A stretch of 64,000 nt of DNA from Mesorhizobium sp. WSM3626 (GTDB lineage: Bacteria; Pseudomonadota; Alphaproteobacteria; Rhizobiales; Rhizobiaceae): positions 62,001 to 126,000 of the forward strand of contig NZ_AZUY01000013.1 in assembly GCF_000513935.1 (NCBI RefSeq), written 5' to 3'. Shown here one piece after another: positions 62,161 to 64,000 of the stretch. The notes beneath the pieces are model-generated. The model was given only the letters and a program-made list of their open reading frames with translations, did no database searches and was not told the origin of the DNA. A program made the position numbers and the translations under genes. The first letter of the stretch is position 1, and each line of letters begins with the position of its first letter.

Positions 62161-63683
62161 CCGGCCTCGCGTCTCCAAGGCAAATGAACTCGACCGACCA
62201 GGCGGTGCCGCCGTCGATTGTCGACGCGATCCGCGATGTCGTCGGTGCGGCGAATGTGCGCACCGGAGAGGATGCCGGGGCGATCGACCTTGGCTCGAAT
62301 GGCGCGGATTGTGACGCCGGCATCGTCGTTGCGCCTTTATCGACCGCCGAAGTCGCGGCGGTGGTGCGCATCTGCCGCCAAAACGAGATCCCGATCGTGC
62401 CGCAAGGTGGAAAGACCGGCCTGGTCGGCGGCAGCGTTTCGCGGCCAGGCGAGGTCGTGCTTTCGATGACGCGCATGAACCGCATCGAGCGGCTCGATCC
62501 TGTCGAACGCGTGGCCGTCGTCGGCGCCGGCGTCACTCTTGAAGCGCTGCAAGAGTCCGCGCGCGAATACCGGCTGGAGCCGGGCATCGATCTCGCGGCG
62601 CGCGGATCGGCGACAATCGGCGGCATGGTGTCCACCAATGCCGGCGGCGTGATGGCCTTTCGCAACGGCGTCATGCGCCATCGCTTGCTTGGCCTCGAGG
62701 CCGTGCTGGCCGACGGATCGGTCTATTCCGATCTTACGCGGGTGGTGAAGAATTCCGCCGGCTACGATCTGAAGCACCTCTTCATCGGCGCCGAGGGCAC
62801 GCTCGGCGTCGTCACCCGCGCGGTGGTCAAGCTCGACCCTTTGCCGCGAGCCAGCGCCACCGCGCTATTCGGGTTGCGGTCGGTCGAGGCCGCTCTGCGG
62901 ACTATTCGCCTGGCACTTGAATCGGATGCCGGGCATCTGCGTGCGGCGGAAGCGATGTGGAATTCGTATTTCGGTCTGGCCGCTGCCGCGCATGAATGGT
63001 CCGAACCTGGCGTGCCGCTCGACCACCCGCTGTTCCTGCTGCTGTCCCTTGGCGGCGCGCGCGAAGAGGCGCTGCGCGAGGATTTCGAGCGGATTTATTC
63101 GGAAGTAATGGAGCACTATCCCGAAGCGACCGGCATCGTTGCCGCCTCGCGGCGGCAAGAGGACGATTTGTGGCGGCTGCGCGAGGACACCAGCGTGCTC
63201 TACCGTGCCCATCCCCATGCGCCTTCCTTCGACGTGTCGGTGCCTCTGTCGGAAATTGCGGTCTACCTTGAGAGGATTCTGCCTGGGCTCGCTGCGATCG
63301 AACCGGGTCTCGCGCCCTATGTCTTCGGACATCTGGCCGACGGGAATCTGCACATCATCTTAAACCGAAAGGGCCCGCTTGGCCTTGACATGGCGGAGGC
63401 TGTCGAGGGCGTCCTGTATCAACAACTGCGGCAAATTGGCGGTTCCTTTTCCGCCGAGCACGGTGTTGGGTCGAAACGCATCCATTCGCTGCTGGCGACG
63501 GCGGACCCGACGAAGCTCGCCGTGATGGAGCGGGTGAAACGAGTGCTGGACGATCAGTCGGTCATGAACCCCGACAAGGTGCTTCCCTGCGACGCCTGGT
63601 TCGTCCGGTCCTCCAGGCCGTCTCATTCCGGCAGCGAGCGCCGATTGCCCTTCAAGAACGTGAGCGACCTCACCGATGAGTAA
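62157..63683 (+). CDS. FAD-linked oxidase (GlcD/D-lactate dehydrogenase type)
   Basis: 508 residues, start in an ATGA overlap. FAD_binding_4 domain: 'IPIVPQGGKTGLVGGSV', 'VVGAGVTLEALQESA', 'GSATIGGMVSTNAGGVMAFRNGVMRHRLLGLEAVL', 'KNSAGYDLKHLFIGAEGTLGVVTRAVVK'; FAD-oxidase C domain with 'FGHLADGNLHI' and 'SAEHGVGSKR'. Such enzymes oxidise D-2-hydroxy acids (glycolate, D-lactate, 2-hydroxyglutarate). The C-terminus extends about 30 residues past the usual end. Probably processes a hydroxy acid released by the pathway. Confidence 0.9.
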   Translation: MTGLASPRQMNSTDQAVPPSIVDAIRDVVGAANVRTGEDAGAIDLGSNGADCDAGIVVAPLSTAEVAAVVRICRQNEIPIVPQGGKTGLVGGSVSRPGEVVLSMTRMNRIERLDPVERVAVVGAGVTLEALQESAREYRLEPGIDLAARGSATIGGMVSTNAGGVMAFRNGVMRHRLLGLEAVLADGSVYSDLTRVVKNSAGYDLKHLFIGAEGTLGVVTRAVVKLDPLPRASATALFGLRSVEAALRTIRLALESDAGHLRAAEAMWNSYFGLAAAAHEWSEPGVPLDHPLFLLLSLGGAREEALREDFERIYSEVMEHYPEATGIVAASRRQEDDLWRLREDTSVLYRAHPHAPSFDVSVPLSEIAVYLERILPGLAAIEPGLAPYVFGHLADGNLHIILNRKGPLGLDMAEAVEGVLYQQLRQIGGSFSAEHGVGSKRIHSLLATADPTKLAVMERVKRVLDDQSVMNPDKVLPCDAWFVRSSRPSHSGSERRLPFKNVSDLTDE

Positions 63684-64000
63684 CCCCATGCCGGAACCAC
63701 AGGGAATGAACGGATTGACCGCCAGCCATCCAGTGGGATCGACGATGCCCCATGACGAGCCGGCCCCGGCCTATGCCTGTGATTTCGGCGCCTTGCGTCA
63801 AGAATTTCGCCAAGCAGCCGAGCGGGCGGGCGCGGAACTGTCTGAATATGTCCATCCGCTGAACGGGCCTGATGGCGGGGTGCTGGCGACGGATGTGGCA
63901 CTGCTTGGCCGTCGCGATGCGCGCAAGCTGATCGTGCTCATCTCCGGCACGCATGGTGTCGAGGGGCCGTTCGGCTCGGCCTGCCAGACCGCCTGGCTCG
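63676..64000 (+). CDS. DUF2817 protein (M14-like), 5' part
   Basis: At least 108 codons, running off the window end. 'LIVLISGTHGVEGPFGSACQTAWL' is the conserved start of DUF2817, a family related to M14 zinc carboxypeptidases/deacylases (His and Glu in THGVEG are the first metal ligands). The start ATG 63676 overlaps the flavoenzyme gene by eight bases; ATGs at 63688 and 63706 are alternatives. Belongs to the same operon. Confidence 0.8.
   Translation, partial: MSNPMPEPQGMNGLTASHPVGSTMPHDEPAPAYACDFGALRQEFRQAAERAGAELSEYVHPLNGPDGGVLATDVALLGRRDARKLIVLISGTHGVEGPFGSACQTAWL

Noticed and set aside
1..64000. CRISPR arrays, rRNA, tRNA and insertion sequences
   Set aside because: No regularly spaced repeats, no tRNA-like cloverleaf seen next to the integrase, no transposase reading frame and no matching terminal inverted repeats were noticed on either strand.

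Overview
The window looks like a piece of a secondary replicon (plasmid or chromid) of a rhizobial alphaproteobacterium, most likely Mesorhizobium or a close relative. The case rests on uniformly GC-rich coding sequence, a complete repABC replication and partition module (about 25.2-29.2 kb) with parS-like palindromes and the antisense ctRNA between repB and repC, and neighbours common on rhizobial plasmids (DUF1403, ScpB, tyrosine recombinase, VapBC). The genus is inference.

Region 1 (1-18.9 kb) is the end of a type VI secretion locus. The plus strand carries the 3' end of tagH, tssL with a fused OmpA domain, tssM, a PP2C phosphatase/STPK kinase pair (post-translational control), a DUF1036 protein and a peptidoglycan hydrolase joining M23 and lytic-transglycosylase-like domains. 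Facing it are an OmpA protein and a minus-strand cluster: a caspase-Sel1 protein, a lipoprotein, a YceI-OmpA fusion and a second caspase with a C-terminal CxxCH motif. Region 2 (19.3-25.0 kb) has a DUF2066 protein, two CGNR regulators each with a matching TAAC-N7-GAGGTT site, a leaderless substrate-binding protein, an EamA transporter, and a badly frameshifted LivK-like pseudogene into which the EamA reading frame runs.

Region 3 (25.2-34.0 kb) is the replicon backbone: parS, repA, parS, repB, ctRNA, repC with internal AT-rich origin, an Xre/MbcA-RES toxin-antitoxin pair, a vapB-vapC-integrase operon, and DUF1403-scpB. Region 4 (34.0-40.7 kb) is a scrapyard and possible defence island: remnants of a RES toxin, a helicase zinc ribbon, a hipA head joined to a PLD tail, an intact hipB with three operator-like sites exactly 39 bp apart, then DUF2971, a CHAT-like protease and DUF4238, and a PIN-domain gene broken by a frameshift and a nonsense codon.

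Region 5 (40.8-64 kb) is catabolic. A GlxA-type regulator faces an ABC sugar importer operon with an aldehyde dehydrogenase, two Asp-box proteins, the transporter ATPase and a DHDPS-type lyase. This runs on into a second ABC importer (NMT1/SsuA type), a second aldehyde dehydrogenase, a D-2-hydroxyacid dehydrogenase and an enolase-superfamily enzyme. A GcvA-like LysR gene then faces a Rieske oxygenase, its reductase, a HisC-like aminotransferase, a GlcD-type flavoenzyme and a truncated DUF2817 gene, all tightly coupled. Both importer operons carry strong hairpins directly after the binding-protein gene. The substrates cannot be read from sequence alone.
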